From the NCBI GenBank assembly GCA_036245805.1, contig BTRK01000004.1, forward strand, positions 29,001,541 through 29,065,540: DNA of 64,000 nt, written 5' to 3'. How positions within the stretch are numbered: position 1 is the stretch's first letter; each line of letters opens with the position of its first letter. The DNA comes from Pristionchus mayeri (taxonomy: Eukaryota > Nematoda > Chromadorea > Rhabditida > Neodiplogasteridae). This document shows positions 21,257 through 33,219 of the stretch, piece by piece. A model generated the notes under the pieces. That model did no database searches. It worked only from the letters and a program-made list of their open reading frames with translations, and was not told the origin of the DNA. A program made the translations under genes and the position numbers.

Positions 21257-23325
21257 ATGCAGCGTACTCCGTTGCTGCTCTGTCTCCTCGCCTTCCAAGG
21301 TATCCTTTAGCAGCTGCTGCAAAGCATGTCTCTCTGCTGCTGCAACTCCTAGCTTGCAGCCATTGCTTGCTGCACTCCTCCGTACGACACGTGGTTCGAT
21401 GGTCTCTGCTTAAATTCTCCTATGGACACGAGGGCGTGGAAGGGAGCAGATGAGAGATGTAGAGGAGAGAACTCAGTGCTAGCATCTATTCACAGTGTTC
21501 AGGTACTGCATGCAAGCCCAGAGTTTATCTAATCCACTTTCTGAACATATCTGAAATTTATCAGCAGGACTTGTTTCGAATTTACATTCGAAATATATCC
21601 ACCTTATGCCTATGCAATGTTTCAGCAAAACGCTGACTTCAAAAGACTTGCATACACTGGACCCACAGACAAAAATCGCGGTTACTGGACTGGACTTCGA
21701 TGCGATGAGTAAATAAAAATGTTAAAAACAATTAGCAGCCCGATGCGGGGCTCGAACCCGCGAAAGCCAGATTAAGAGTCTGGTGCTCTACCGATTGAGC
21801 TAACCGGGCAGGTGTTTGCTTTCAGTAATGCTAAGAAGTTCTATTGGGATGATGGCACTTCGGTTGATTATACGAACTTCGCAGGTTCGTAGTGATGAAT
21901 GAGTCAATCTGAGTTCGAATTCAGACTTGACGATGGCATGCAACTCTTCCACGGAAGAATGCCGATTCTATGTGAACTCCACAGATGCGAAGTGGTACAC
22001 TCAACTCGCATCTGCTTGGACAGATAGAGGATACGTCTGCCAGAAGAACTATCGGCCTGAGGGTGAGACAAACACGTATTATTGCAACCTCCTTAGCCCT
22101 TTTTAGATTCGATTTGCGAAGAATACGAAGTGGTTCCTTCTACGAAGACTTGCGTATCCATCTACACCACCTCGAAGACGACGACTGACGGAGAGAAGAC
22201 TTGCGTGAACACTGGAGGACATCTGGCAGCCATTCACGATACTACGGTACTCACCGGGTATCGTATAATGAGTTATTTGATGGAGTGGTAGGTGAACGAC
22301 TACATCCGTCGCTCTGCAATCTCTCGTAATCTGAAGGACGGAGTGCTCATTGGCCTGACTCAGAATGGAAACAATGGGAGTGCACTCAATTGGAACGACA
22401 AAACCAGCGTAGACTACTCAATTGGAACGACAAAACCAGCGTAGACTACACCAATTTCGCCAGAGGTACTTGTTCTGTTCAAAAAAATACAGTTAGCCAA
22501 TGGATAGTTACATAAGTATGGCAATCTAATGATGACGTCATTTCTTCAGATTTCCCCAACAATGTCTTGGGACAATGCTTCGCCATGCAGACTGGATCGA
22601 TCGCGGGAGAATGGGTGAATGTCATCTGTGGACAGACGATCATTCCTTTCGTCTGTTCTAAACCAGGCCAAAGTGGATTTCAATCCCGTATTGGAATCTT
22701 GCCAATTTCACGATGTGGTTCTCCAGCTCCGTTGAATGTTTCCTTCTTCAGCCTACAACTTCCCCGAAGTGATCGAGACGATTGAGTGTCCCTCGAAGAA
22801 CTACAGCGACGGAGATACGGTGGGATACGGTATTCGATCGGATGGCAATCGATATTGTGTAGATCTACTCCCCGATGTTCCCTAGCACGAAGAATAAGAA
22901 GGGTTGCGAATACTTGATCGTCGGACCGGAAGGAGCGAAGAATGTGAGAGATATGAAGGCATTGATAATTTCCTGTCATTACTATGCAATCTGTCAGATG
23001 CAAGTATCAGTGGTCTTCTTCGAGACGAACAAATGCTGTGATTCCCTCTCGATCTACGAAGGAGTCGCAGGAGAGAAGAAGATCGCCATGTGAGTACTCA
23101 AGACAGAGGGAGCATGTAACCAGTGACTACGTGATAATGAAAGAGCTTTTTTAGTCTCTCCGGCAGTACTTTCAACGGGAACGTGTACAATTCCACGCAG
23201 GGCAAGAATCTCGCTAATTAATTTAATCATATTATTAATTAGGTCCTGCGATGCGCCTGGTCTACGATGTTCAAAGTGGAGCTCATGTGAGAGGATGGCA
23301 ACTCGAGGTCACAGCAATCTTCTAG
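21257..23325 (+). CDS. clec: Secreted C-type lectin / CUB domain protein (frame broken by a 32-bp duplication)
   Basis: Thirteen exons are proposed: 21257-21299, 21360-21502, 21626-21708, 21826-21884, 21925-22062, 22107-22246, 22292-22465, 22550-22672, 22752-22819, 22863-22943, 22998-23089, 23155-23201, 23243-23325. A signal peptide (MQRTPLLLCLLAFQ) precedes a first C-type lectin domain (WKGADERCREENSVLASIHS, GYWTGLRCDD, WDDGTSVDYTNF), a second (SICEEYEVV, GGHLAAIHD, GVLIGLTQNG, WVNVICGQ) and a C-terminal CUB domain (IYSPMFPS, VSVVFFETNKCCDSLSIYEG, VYDVQSG). CTLD-CUB proteins are common nematode immune-type secreted lectins. In exon 7 an exact 32-bp tandem duplication (22384-22447) shifts the frame and creates a stop in the second lectin domain; removing one unit restores frame with downstream exons. 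The last intron (23202-23242, 41 bp) appears to be GC-AG. A tRNA-Lys lies antisense in intron 3. Confidence 0.75.
21737..21809 (-). tRNA. tRNA-Lys(CTT), inside a lectin-gene intron
   Basis: The reverse strand folds into a cloverleaf: acceptor GCCCGGT with ATCGGGC, D arm AGCTCAATCGGTAGAGC, anticodon stem CCAGA/TCTGG with loop CTCTTAA (anticodon CUU, Lys), T arm GCGGGTTCGAGCCCCGC. It fills most of the 117-bp intron 3 of the lectin gene on the opposite strand. The base at the discriminator position would be U, which is unusual. Confidence 0.93.
22384..22447. repeat. Exact 32-bp tandem duplication inside a lectin exon
   Basis: The unit starting ACTCAATTGGAACGACAAAA occurs twice head to tail (22384-22415 and 22416-22447) without a mismatch. 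Since 32 is not a multiple of 3, it shifts the reading frame of the second C-type lectin domain and gives a stop within about ten codons. Confidence 0.95.
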
Positions 23326-23479
23326 ATTATCGATAAACAATTTACTTCGCATAGACCAAGTTGCATGTTAAACTGCACATAAGACTCGTTTACAAGAATT
23401 GGTAAGAATACAATACATTCCTCGTATCGGGATAAGAGATGGATCTAGATACAATATAATGGAGGGAACAGCGTGCTTC

Positions 23480-26139
23480 TCAATGACTCAGACAGGCCTT
23501 CTTGATTGCCTGATCGAGATCAGCGATGAGATCTTCCTTCTCTTCGCATCCGACAGAGAGTCTCAACACAGTTATTTGGTTTTCATTCAATTTAACACCT
23601 TTCTCTCGTTCAACACAACATCAGAGATGACTTGCATACCTGATGAGGTTATCCGTGATTCCCATCCTCTCCAGCTCTTCTCTGGGCATTCCCTTGTGGC
23701 TGCTCATTCTGGCAGGAAGAGAAGCAAGTGATTCCACTCCACCGAGGGATTCTGCCAGAGTGATCACCTCAAGATTCATTGCCCTTCCTTCATATTTGGA
23801 ATTCACACCAACTGCGTCGACCCACATTTTGTTCACCACTTGAGCTTGAAATTGTTGGGAACTATTTACTAGACTGCACAAGATATTTGAAAAACCTTGA
23901 TGGCATCGAAGAATCGAAGGGATTCCTCCAGTCCTCCCTTGAGATAGAATGCAATCACTCCACTCATTCCCTTTGTCTGCTTCTTGTGTAGTTCGTGTTG
24001 AGGATGAGAGGGAAGAGCCGGATACAGCACCTGAGAGGTATTTGGGAGTATGTAATGTGTTCCGCGCTCTTTCGTTTCAGACTCTACACTGCAGTATCAT
24101 CCAGACCTTCTCCACTAGTGAATTCTTCTCTAACCACTGTGCAATAGCGAGGGCGTTCTCGTAGTGGGCCTTCATACGAAGCTGCAAATATAATTGCTAA
24201 ATCGAATAGGTTGGTGGAATCTCCGTTTCAAAACTAACAACAGTGTAGATATCACAACTCACATGGAGAGTCTTGATGCTTCGAATGACTTGAGAGCAGT
24301 CGTACGGAGAGGGGACTGCTCCCAGTGCTACAACCAGGAAAGAGAGTGAAGACAATGATTTGATAACAGTTGATAGTTTTGAGCATTTCTACCTCAGTCT
24401 CTAATAAAGAAATATACGGGAAGAATGATCAAGCATGCCCGTTTGCTGATAGAAGAGACGGTCTCTGATGTCTTCTCTGTTAGTCATCGCGCATCCCATA
24501 ATGATATCGGAGTGTCCGTTGATGTACTTGCTAAGGGAATGGACAACGACGTCAGCACCGAATGAGAGGGGTCGCTGAACGGATTAAAAATTCTTCGGGC
24601 ATCTATGTATGGTCACTCCAATGGTGTTCATCACACTCTTCTTCTTACACGGCTGATATCTTGTGAAATAAAATGGAGAAATTAAAGAAAGTAAGACCTG
24701 GAAGTAGGGCGTCATGAATGTGTTGTCCACGACGACGATCACTGCTGGATTCGCTTTTCTGATGACATCTACGACTCCCTGGAAATCGAAATCAGACTTT
24801 CGTAATTCAGCTTACGGCTTTTTGATAGTAGGTTAAACTTAGACAAATAATTGTGCCAGTATTTGACCGTACCTGAATGTCTACGACAGTGAGAACTGGG
24901 TTGGAAGGAGACTCGAACCAGATCATCTGCAATCACTATTCTTGTGAATATGTATGTTGTTGATTATGCACCTTGTTGATTATGAAAGAGTGAATATGAA
25001 GAAAGCTTTGTAACGCGTATTTGTGGAATGAGATCCGATCAAACTTCTTTCATGACATGATCACATTTCGTCTCCATTCATTTGTATTGAGAGACATTCA
25101 AATAGCAAATGTGCAACTACCTTGCTTTCCTCTCGCTATAATTGGATGCACTAATTGTTGCTGGAGTTTGTCTCGGTGGTGTCAAAAGATACACGATGTT
25201 CCTTATCACTCAGATAGTCTCACCTTCGTGTTCCTCTTGCACGCTCCTTCGATCTCTTCCTTCCTCGTGATATCGATGAACGTCACTTCCAGTCCATTCC
25301 TTGGCGCTACTTCAGTGAGCATGCTGTGAGTACCTGCATGGGACAGGTGAAGAGAGAGAAGCTGCTATAAAACATGAACGTGCATCTCAACAATTTTCAT
25401 CGATCATTGTTGTCATTTTTCATTTGCCTTTAACGCAAATGCTATCAGCAATTTATATACACTCTCTATCAGATGTTGCAGGAGATCAAAGATCACCTCC
25501 GAAGACAGCATCGGCGCAGATGATGTGGTCGCCAGTCTTGAGTAGACCAACGACCGAAGTGATGGCAGCTGTGCCAGAACCGAATGTCGCGCCTGTGGAT
25601 ATTGCATGAAAACTCGTCGTCATTTAACAAGAAAATTTGTATCTACGAACCAATGAAGGGGCATCCACAGGGAATTTTTTTCTGACAAATCAAATAATTT
25701 TCAAATTGAAACTGACAATATTTAGCGTCTTCGAGCGCCGCGAGATTGGCTTGGAGAGCATCTCTCGTCGGATTTCCGAAACGACTGTAGAGGTAGTTCT
25801 GGAGGATTTATTTATTACATTCACTCGTTTATAATAATTTCTGTATGGATTTCGTAATTGATCTTTAATTTTTGACATACCGCTGGCTTCCCTACTGCTT
25901 CCAGTTTGTAGGTGGCGGATACGGAGAGAGGAGCAACCAACTGAGATGAATTAGATTCATCCATTGTCTGTCTGCTTTGCTACTTCTTTTGGTTCCAAAG
26001 CAATGATAGGAGTGACAAATTTGTTGATCCATCGCATGCAATTCGAACAGGCATTCAATCATACCGGGTTTACTTCTCCGTGCTCGCTATCGTGTCCAGC
26101 ATGAATAGCATGAGTTCCGAATCCAGGGAAAGTTGACAT
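23480..26139 (-). CDS. cth: Cystathionine gamma-lyase-type PLP enzyme
   Basis: The Cys/Met-metabolism PLP-dependent family; closest in motifs to cystathionine gamma-lyase, which cleaves cystathionine to cysteine in transsulfuration. The start is at 26139 (MSTFPGFGTHAIHAGHD) and the stop at 23480-23482 (after KKACLSH). Segments readable in order along the minus strand: VAPLSVSATYKLE; YSRFGNPTRDALQANLAALE; ATFGSGTAAITSV; LLKTGDHIICADAVFGG; MIWFESPSNPVLTVVDI; VVVDNTFMTPYFQ; HSLSKYINGHSDIIMG, with the Lys expected to bind PLP; HYENALAIAQWLE; ITLAESLGGVESLASLPARM; LSVGCEEKEDLIADLDQAI. At least nine exons; several boundaries are approximate. It is convergent with the lectin gene, 154 bp apart. Cystathionine gamma-synthase-like relatives share these motifs. 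Confidence 0.87.
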
Positions 26140-26605
26140 CTTATTTGTAACCATAGATATTACGGATAACGGAAAGTAATTCGACAGTAAAGAAAGTAAA
26201 TAGGAGAAAAGAGAAAGAGATCGAACAGTGAATAATCTCTCGATGGGGAAAGAATGCCAATGAACGAAGGGGATCAAGAAGAGAGAAGAGATATGGTTAT
26301 ATGGTGAGAGAAGAGATATGGTTCCCTTTCTGATCATAAATCATCAGATTTATCTTTCGGATTACTATGGTGGGAAGATCGTAGAGATCATCCACTGCCC
26401 ACTTTTATCGTGCGATACGAGAAGCACGAGCAAGGAGAAGCAAACACGGTATGACTTGCCTCACTTGCCCAATAATATCATCATGTATATATCAGACTGT
26501 TTTACAGAAAGGGAATAGTGATCTTGAGAGTCCGAAAGGGAAGATGATCACAAGCTCCAGTCGATGATGAATGTCGATTATCTCTGATGAGTGCAAAAAG
26601 TCTGC

Positions 26606-26678
26606 AGCCCGATGCGGGGCTCGAACCCGCGACAGCCAGATTAAGAGTCTGGTGCTCTACCGACTGAGCTAACCGGGC
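26606..26678 (-). tRNA. tRNA-Lys(CTT)
   Basis: Nearly the same sequence as the tRNA at 21737-21809: acceptor GCCCGGT/ATCGGGC, anticodon loop CTCTTAA, T arm GCGGGTTCGAGCCCCGC. It differs by two bases (D loop, and variable/T-arm border). It stands in the region upstream of the lyase gene, on the same strand. Confidence 0.94.
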
Positions 26679-27528
26679 AGACGCGCGCCCGGCATGGCAA
26701 TTTACTGAAAAAAAAGTTGTCGATGAATCGACAATGATTGATTGACAGGCACTTGTTGCTGACAATTTTCGCCTTCAGAGATACCATGCAAGTTATCCAC
26801 TATCGAATTTAGACGTGAGATCTGCAGATGCAACGTAGTAGTACGATCAAATGGAACCAAATTTGAATGAGCGAGGCCAAGACAACAGGCTCTTTGGTTA
26901 TTCTCATGTATTTTGTTCACTCTCTCACTCCTTCCCTATGCGCCCACTCATTCTCAAAATTGGATTGGCTAAAGATCGAGAAAGTTCTTGCCAAACTGTT
27001 TATGCTGTTCCGTACGATATATCAATGAAACTAAATAATTACTACTTGAATTTGTTGTCATGATAATTAGGTCTGAGATGCTACTCATCTACGACGTGAA
27101 ATGTAGAACGACAGAGATGCAGATCCATGACAAAGCCATCTTCTAGACATATAATCCCTTTTATCCCCGCATTATTGGGCGGTTTCTGTAAAGGGTTATG
27201 CAATACAAACTACAATCTGTTATCGGTCTCCTTTGCGCTGCATTGGTTGCCTACAGTAGAGGTTATTGCGAAATTTCATCTCCGGATGCTTTCTTCCATC
27301 GTGCAAGATGGAACAGTACCCTCCTCCGTGCCCCCCCCCCCTCATTCTCTCGTCACGGCTTATTTATCCTGCCCTCCCTCCCCCCTCTCTCTCTTATCAG
27401 AGTATTCGTTTCTCTCGTCTGCTTCACGTGTCTCCTTATCGTCTCCTCTCACTGTTTCCCCTCCTTCCATCGATTCTTCCTCGAGATCAGACTGACTCAC
27501 TCCCACCTCCACTCCCTCTCTTTTCCCC
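26679..27528. other. Intergenic region upstream of the nuclear receptor gene
   Basis: No gene is supported. It includes a 10-base C run at 27332-27341 and a long pyrimidine-rich tract (27340-27530) just before the receptor start codon. Short ORFs in the tract are low-complexity Ser/Pro/Leu translations. Confidence 0.4.
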
Positions 27529-30500
27529 ATGGAAATCACCCGTGCCAATCCCCGAGTCTGCCTCGTCTGCAGTGCAAAGTTCGTCTTTCATCATTTTTTT
27601 ATTAATTTCTAAAGCGGCTCTCTAAAATGGATCCACTTCAGAGCGGACAGTGCTCACTTCGGCGTAGATTCGTGCAGGGCATGCGCAGCTTTCTTCCGAA
27701 GGGTTCGCCATTCGTGAATTCAGCACGATCTATAAATATCTTTTCCTCTGCAGACAGTTCTTCTCGCGAGAAAGTACATCTGCAGACAAAGTACAGACAG
27801 TTGCAATGTCAGCAAGGGTACGCAGTTTACGAGCTTCCTCTTCCATTTGCACCAGTTTTTCCTCTGTATCCTCGTCTCTTGATCTGCGATCTCTCGTTCG
27901 TCTAGTGGGTGGCTGCCTCTGTTTGTCCAGTCTCGCATCATCTCCCTCTCTTCCCTCCTGCCATTCCCACGCATTGAGGGGAATGAGGGACGAAACTAGA
28001 GAAGTCGCCCACTCACCAATGGTTACTGCTGTGAATTGATGGAAAAGAATGGCGCTATCAACCCAACAGAAAAAGCACATCGCGATATGCACAGAACCTG
28101 GACACGACATGCGTATTGCAAACAATGTACTGTTTATCTGATTGTCTTCTTCTCACGTACTCTTCTCTTCTTCCCTAAAAAAATTCTAGAGATGTGATAT
28201 GATCGATAAAGTGCTCGAAGAGATAATATATTCGATGATAAGTTCTAACTTGCAGAAGTTCGATTTACATGCAGACGATGCAGATTTATGAAGTGTCTAA
28301 GTGTCGGGATGAATCCGGAAAGTAAGAATATACCCTTATTTCAGTCGAAGAGATGCCCGAATTCGTGCCATTATAACTGATCCTTCTATTCTCTAACCAA
28401 ACTGTCGAATGTTTGCAGGTGTTCCTACAACTCCCAACCTCCGGATACCCGATGAAACTTGGAAGGAATCCGGTAGGATAAAGTCGGAGTCCGAAATGGT
28501 ATTTTGTCGTTGCAATGGAAAATTAAACAAAATGTAAGTTGTAGTGCGAACCCAGTTCTTCTCAGACGGGGCTGCTGGATCTGATCACCGAGCAGTACAA
28601 GTAAGCAATCTTGTTTTAGACTTAAATTAATGTCTTTTTAAATAGTCCATACGATATTGCCGTTCAGTTGAAAATCAACGTTGAGCGATTTTAATCATCG
28701 ATCTCATTACTTCTCGGAAAAAAAGATAATTGTGTCCATATCATTGGAGGATAGAGCATACTCATGATTACAGATTGATGGAGAGCATCGGAATGCGAAA
28801 TGACGAGTGTGTGATGACTGAGGGACTGGGAAGTCAACTACAGAGAAGGGTTTGTCTCTTTCCTCTTCTTTTTTGCTTTGTCTTACTCGGAAGGCGGACA
28901 CTTGTGTCACTTGATCATATTTTCTGGGTTCAAATTCGTTGCACATCCATTATCTGCCACTGATAGGCTCAATAGTTCGCACTAAATAATTGTTCATAAA
29001 TCTGGCGTCCATTCGATGATTGACCGTAGTCTAAGAATGGTACGTTCCTCCCGGCGCATTCTTTACACACGATATCGATTTATGAAGCGAGCCAGAGAGC
29101 ACAGAGAAAGAGATATTTCGCGATATGGCAGTCACTGCCGGGGATCTTTTCCTGCACTTATAAAAAATCCCGCAACCTATGTATTCCATCCCCTCCCTTC
29201 AGAATGGTCTCATAGCTGGTTCGATCGGACTGCAGAATCAATGTGTGCGTGCTTCCCTCCAGACGATGATCGACTTCGCCACTTTCTGCTTCCCTGAGAT
29301 CAACGAATTCGACCACGATGAAAGGGTTGGTATCTAGTCTGCCTGTGTAGAATTGAAAGCATCCACATCACTGTCTTCGATTGCAGTGGTTAGTACTCAA
29401 GAACTGGATGACGTCTCGTTTCATCTTCGATGGCGTCCATCGAGCTCAGATTCACTTCCCGGGAACGACGAACTAGTGAGATGTCTACATTATATCTTTA
29501 TCAAGTTCAACTGTTATTGGAAGGCAACATTGTCTATCAACAGATTGCAGTTTCATGGTCACATTCCTCACATTCATCGACATCGACAACCTCGACTTCT
29601 ATATCGCAGACCTTGCATCGATCTACGATAAGGAACACTCTATCAGGCTAGTTTCTCTGACTTTACGTGACGAATCTTTCGATATTTAATAAGAGCAACA
29701 GTGCAGAATGCTTGTTCGGGAAATAAATAGTGAAATAGGAGAGATCAAAGATCATCTTTCAGATTGATGCGTGAGATGACTACAAAGTGTACATCGGAGT
29801 GGTTGGGTCCTCTCCTCACTCGAGCATCCATCGATGAGGCAGAGACAATGGCCATCTACGGACTACTCTGCTGGCCTTCTTGTGAGTGGAAGGAGGGAAG
29901 GGGAAGCGGTGGAATAGTTTACATAGAGACCGCAAGGTGGTTGACTGAATTGCTTTGGCATGGTCTTATGTGGGTCTAATGTATCCCTTTGGGGCTAAAT
30001 CAGGCCATACTTTTTGCCGTTTGGAGATATCGTATCGTTGACTCGAGTTATGGCCCAAAAACACCTCGAAAGAGTCACAACGGAAAGGGAGTCGAAATCG
30101 GAACGAGAGCGAAGTGGGCGGAGCCCGCTCTGCCTGGTTTCTCCAAAAGTTTGAGCATAGCTTCGCGTCGAGCTTGCTCGAAGATGAGAGGAAAGGCAGA
30201 GGTCCTCAAGAGCGCGCGCTCTCTGCACACGCCGGGTGAGAGATAAGCGAGCAAGTAGAGAGGAAGCACCGCCCCTTTGCAGTTCCATTAGCGCACGCTC
30301 TTGAACCTTTGAAATGAAATGATTAATCGGAAAAAAATCCAAAAAATACGTTCTCGGTGTCAATCGATGCCTAAAATCAGGAACTATCCATCGCACCATG
30401 CCCGTGTTAAGAATTGTCATCGGAACCTTTTCATTCCCCTATCATGAACCCTAAATCGGTCTTTTTTAGATATTTCTGATTAGATAATGCATGACGGGCA

Positions 30501-31113
30501 TCCTGTCGTTTATAGACACTAGTCAGACGTACCCAAAAATATTTTTTCCATATCTTTTGGATAAGTATTCGCTGCGTCATTTCAAGAACCAGATTTCGAC
30601 GCGCCTCTTTCTCCTCCTAAGTGGGCGGAGCCTGCGGTCTCTAAGTTTACAGCTCTGTCTTCTGTCTCAGACAAAATGTAGGAGTATTGGGTACCAGATA
30701 GGGCGTAATCTCTCCTTTGAATGATCGATAAGTAAAGCTAAGAAAGTCTTCAACTCAGATCTCTCGAAATCATCTCCTCGAGTGATGGAAACCTGCTACA
30801 AGTACCACATACGCATCTTCAAAGAACTGCATCATCATTACAAGTACGTTTCCAAAGATTTTTCGTAGTCTTCGTTTCGAAAACACTTCTTTCTGCAGGA
30901 AAACAGGCTACACCGATTACTCGTCGCGTATCTCTCACATTACGTCAATCTTGCTGTGTGTCCAGGTACTTCATAATTAAAGTAAAATTTATAATTATTT
31001 TAATATAAATTTACAAACAGGCCGCAATCCAAAGGCTGAAGGAGGACATGCAGATCTATCGATTATTGGATGTATACAGTGGAAATGAACTCGCTTACCA
31101 TGTTGTCAATTGA
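27529..31113 (+). CDS. nhr: Nuclear hormone receptor (nematode supplementary NHR type)
   Basis: Zinc-finger transcription factor of the nuclear receptor family. Exon 1 (27529-27578) gives the first finger start, CLVCSAK; exon 2 (27642-27702) has HFGVDSCRACAAFFRR, whose P box is of the nematode-expanded type; exon 3 (27754-27817) TVLLARKYICRQSTDSCNV; exon 4 (from 28256) the second finger VRFTCRRCRFMKCLSVGMNPE. Later exons encode a ligand-binding-like region: TGLLDLITEQYK, ASLQTMIDFATFCFPEINEF, WLVLKNWMTSRFIFDG, FMVTFLTFIDIDNLDFYI, SIDEAETMAIYGLLCWP, HITSILLCVQ and a final exon ending GNELAYHVVN, stop 31111-31113. Ligand and targets cannot be told from sequence. The LBD intron at about 29932-30756 is unusually long and holds repeated-looking GTGGGCGGAGC sequence. 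Confidence 0.87.
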
Positions 31114-31409
31114 GAGACGCTCACGGATAAATTATGCTCATTGATTCTGCTAATTCACTAAACAAATGTGCCGTACACAGATCCGGAGAAAGATCTTTCT
31201 TTATACTTCCTCCTGTGACAAATAGATGCAATGAACAGCTCTGCCTGAACACACCAATTGGCTGCTAATTCCATCCCTTTAGCTGTCTGCACATTACATT
31301 AAATTTGTATCGAAAGTGGGTGCATAAATCTTAAAATGGAGCCGGCAAAGAGATCCCCTCCATCTGCATTTAGATTGACCTCGTGTTCTCCCTCCTGACG
31401 GTAGATTCG
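31114..31409. other. Intergenic spacer
   Basis: About 300 bp between the receptor gene and the next gene model; no gene or RNA is recognised. Confidence 0.4.
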
Positions 31410-33219
31410 ATGACGTCTTTCTTTCTCCGTCATTCTTCGTCTACTATTCCCTGCCAATTCATTCTCACGTCCATCCTTTTGTTCACTGTTCGAGTCAGCA
31501 GAAACCGAGATTGCTCAGGTCGATGATGTCCCTCCACTCCTCTGATTCCACTCGAAGACTTCCTCCTCGTCTGCCCATCATTCTCGTATCCAAAGTACCA
31601 TCATATTCTCTATCCATGACCATCTCAATCTCAGTTCGAATCCTGGTCCTCCATCCCGATACCAGTCCTCTCTCCCACTCCCTCCTCCACTCGTCGTTCC
31701 TCCACTTTCGGTCTCGATGGTCTCAACAGAGAGAAATACCTCAAGGTGAATCGAATACCTTTCAGCGAGAGGAAAATATTTAACACTTTGATTTGTGTTT
31801 GACAGTAGAGCTTGTGAATAACGGGAATGCCTGCACCATAAGAGAGTATCGTACATGTCAGCGAAATCAGAACGGCCACCGAGAGGCACCGAGAATTTTT
31901 CTTTTTCTGGCTCTCTGCGAATACGCAATTTTAAAAGTCGTGGTTGTGCTCATATTTTTTATCATGGTCGATTTGCCGGAATCGACCCGGACATGTTCGG
32001 TCAATTATGGCTAGAAATCGATAAATCAAATTCACAACATTTTGGTGCGATTACGGTATTTAGGAAAGCTCACCGAACTTGGTGAGCTTTCCAAAATACC
32101 GTAATCGCACCATAATTGTTTGCTTTCGATTAATCGATTTCTAGCCATAATTGACCGGACATATCCGGGTCGATTCCGGCAAATCGACCATGATAAAAAA
32201 TATGAACGCGACCACGACTTTTAAAATTGCGTATTCGCAGAGAGCCAGAAATCAAAAATTTCTCGGTGCCTCTCGGTGGCCGTTCTGATTTCGCTGACAT
32301 GTGCGATAAGTTCCCTCTCAGGTTCCTCGTTCTCCCTCTTTCCCCTTCGACGAGCGACAATCGACATGGGAGACGTCGTAGGGAATGAGGAAGAACCACC
32401 CAGGCAACTTATTCATATGACGAAAACATCTTTATTTGCGGATACGTAAAATGTCCTTCAGGAAATACGGTCGATCCGCACTCGGTCGTTCGAGGAGCCT
32501 CACACAGCTACATCCTCTGGTCGGTTACGGTATCCAGATGTGAAGATACAGTATTCCCATTCTTGCAGCGCGAGGAATCGATCGAGTCTGCAGTGAGCGA
32601 GCAGCAGAATCAGATGGAGGAACCAGAGAAGAGCGAGTGTTCCCTGGTATGCGTTTGGAAAGAAAGATGTTGTCAGGATTGTCGTTCTTTGATCGACTTG
32701 CCCTTCACTATCTCACCCAGTCATGGACCTGCAGGATTGTGATCGTCACCATGCTATTCACACTAACTGCATGTGAGTTGGAGAGAATACTGGAGGAGAT
32801 AGAGAGATGGCAGAGTAAAAATGTTTGAACACAACTGCATCAATATTTGAGAACACTGAAAACTAAAATTCTCAAATGGTAAAATCATACACGAAAGATC
32901 TGCCAATATTTGTAATCCTTTCTTCTCAGTCCTCTTCTTCACAACTTCTCTCGAGTTCCTTGGATTCTTTGTTGATCGAAGGTCCATTCGACCACGGAGA
33001 GACAAACGGATTCCACTCGGTAGAGGAGAGATCGGCACTTCCTTCTACGAATCCAGGCCTAAATATTTCGAAAATAATGAAGCAACGGTAAGTTCGTATC
33101 GTGAACTGACTTGATTATGCGATGACGAAGTAGATGGATTATCGTTGGATTCATTGCAGTCAAAGTCACTCGTCCAGGATCTGGAGTACCTGCTGTTCAC
33201 TCTCCTTCTTGGTCTTTGA
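31410..33219 (+). CDS. Unresolved gene, probable membrane protein
   Basis: I cannot identify the family and the 5' exons are uncertain. The best-supported part is three in-phase 3' exons. One ends at about 32771 and encodes LALHYLTQSW then the hydrophobic RIVIVTMLFTLTA; the next (32931-33088) continues LFFTTSLEFLGFFVDRR followed by a basic stretch and PKYFENNEAT; the last (from 33161) ends DLEYLLFTLLLGL with stop 33217-33219. Together the first two make about 30 hydrophobic residues followed by positive charges, like a transmembrane segment. Upstream candidates are a hydrophobic start at 31410 (MTSFFLRHSSSTIP), a segment ending GLDGLNREKYLK at about 31746, and EEPEKSECSL before 32648. A palindrome lies in the presumed intron at 31847-32308. 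The coding assignment before 32570 could be wrong. Confidence 0.4.
31847..32308. repeat. Palindromic fold-back element, about 228-bp arms, almost no loop
   Basis: The left arm (31847-32075) is repeated as its reverse complement at 32083-32308, about 92 percent identical by eye, with only a few bases (around CGAACTT) at the centre. Outer ends read TATCGTACATGTCAGCGAAA and, inverted, the right edge TTTCGCTGACATGTGCGATA. The centre has GCTCACC/GGTGAGC. No tRNA-like box, TSD or coding capacity is seen. It is a different family from the other two fold-backs here. Confidence 0.85.

Noticed and set aside
27127..27625. Overlapping Ser/Pro-rich ORFs before the nuclear receptor
   Set aside because: All three plus frames are open because of a pyrimidine tract; only the part with the first zinc finger is supported.
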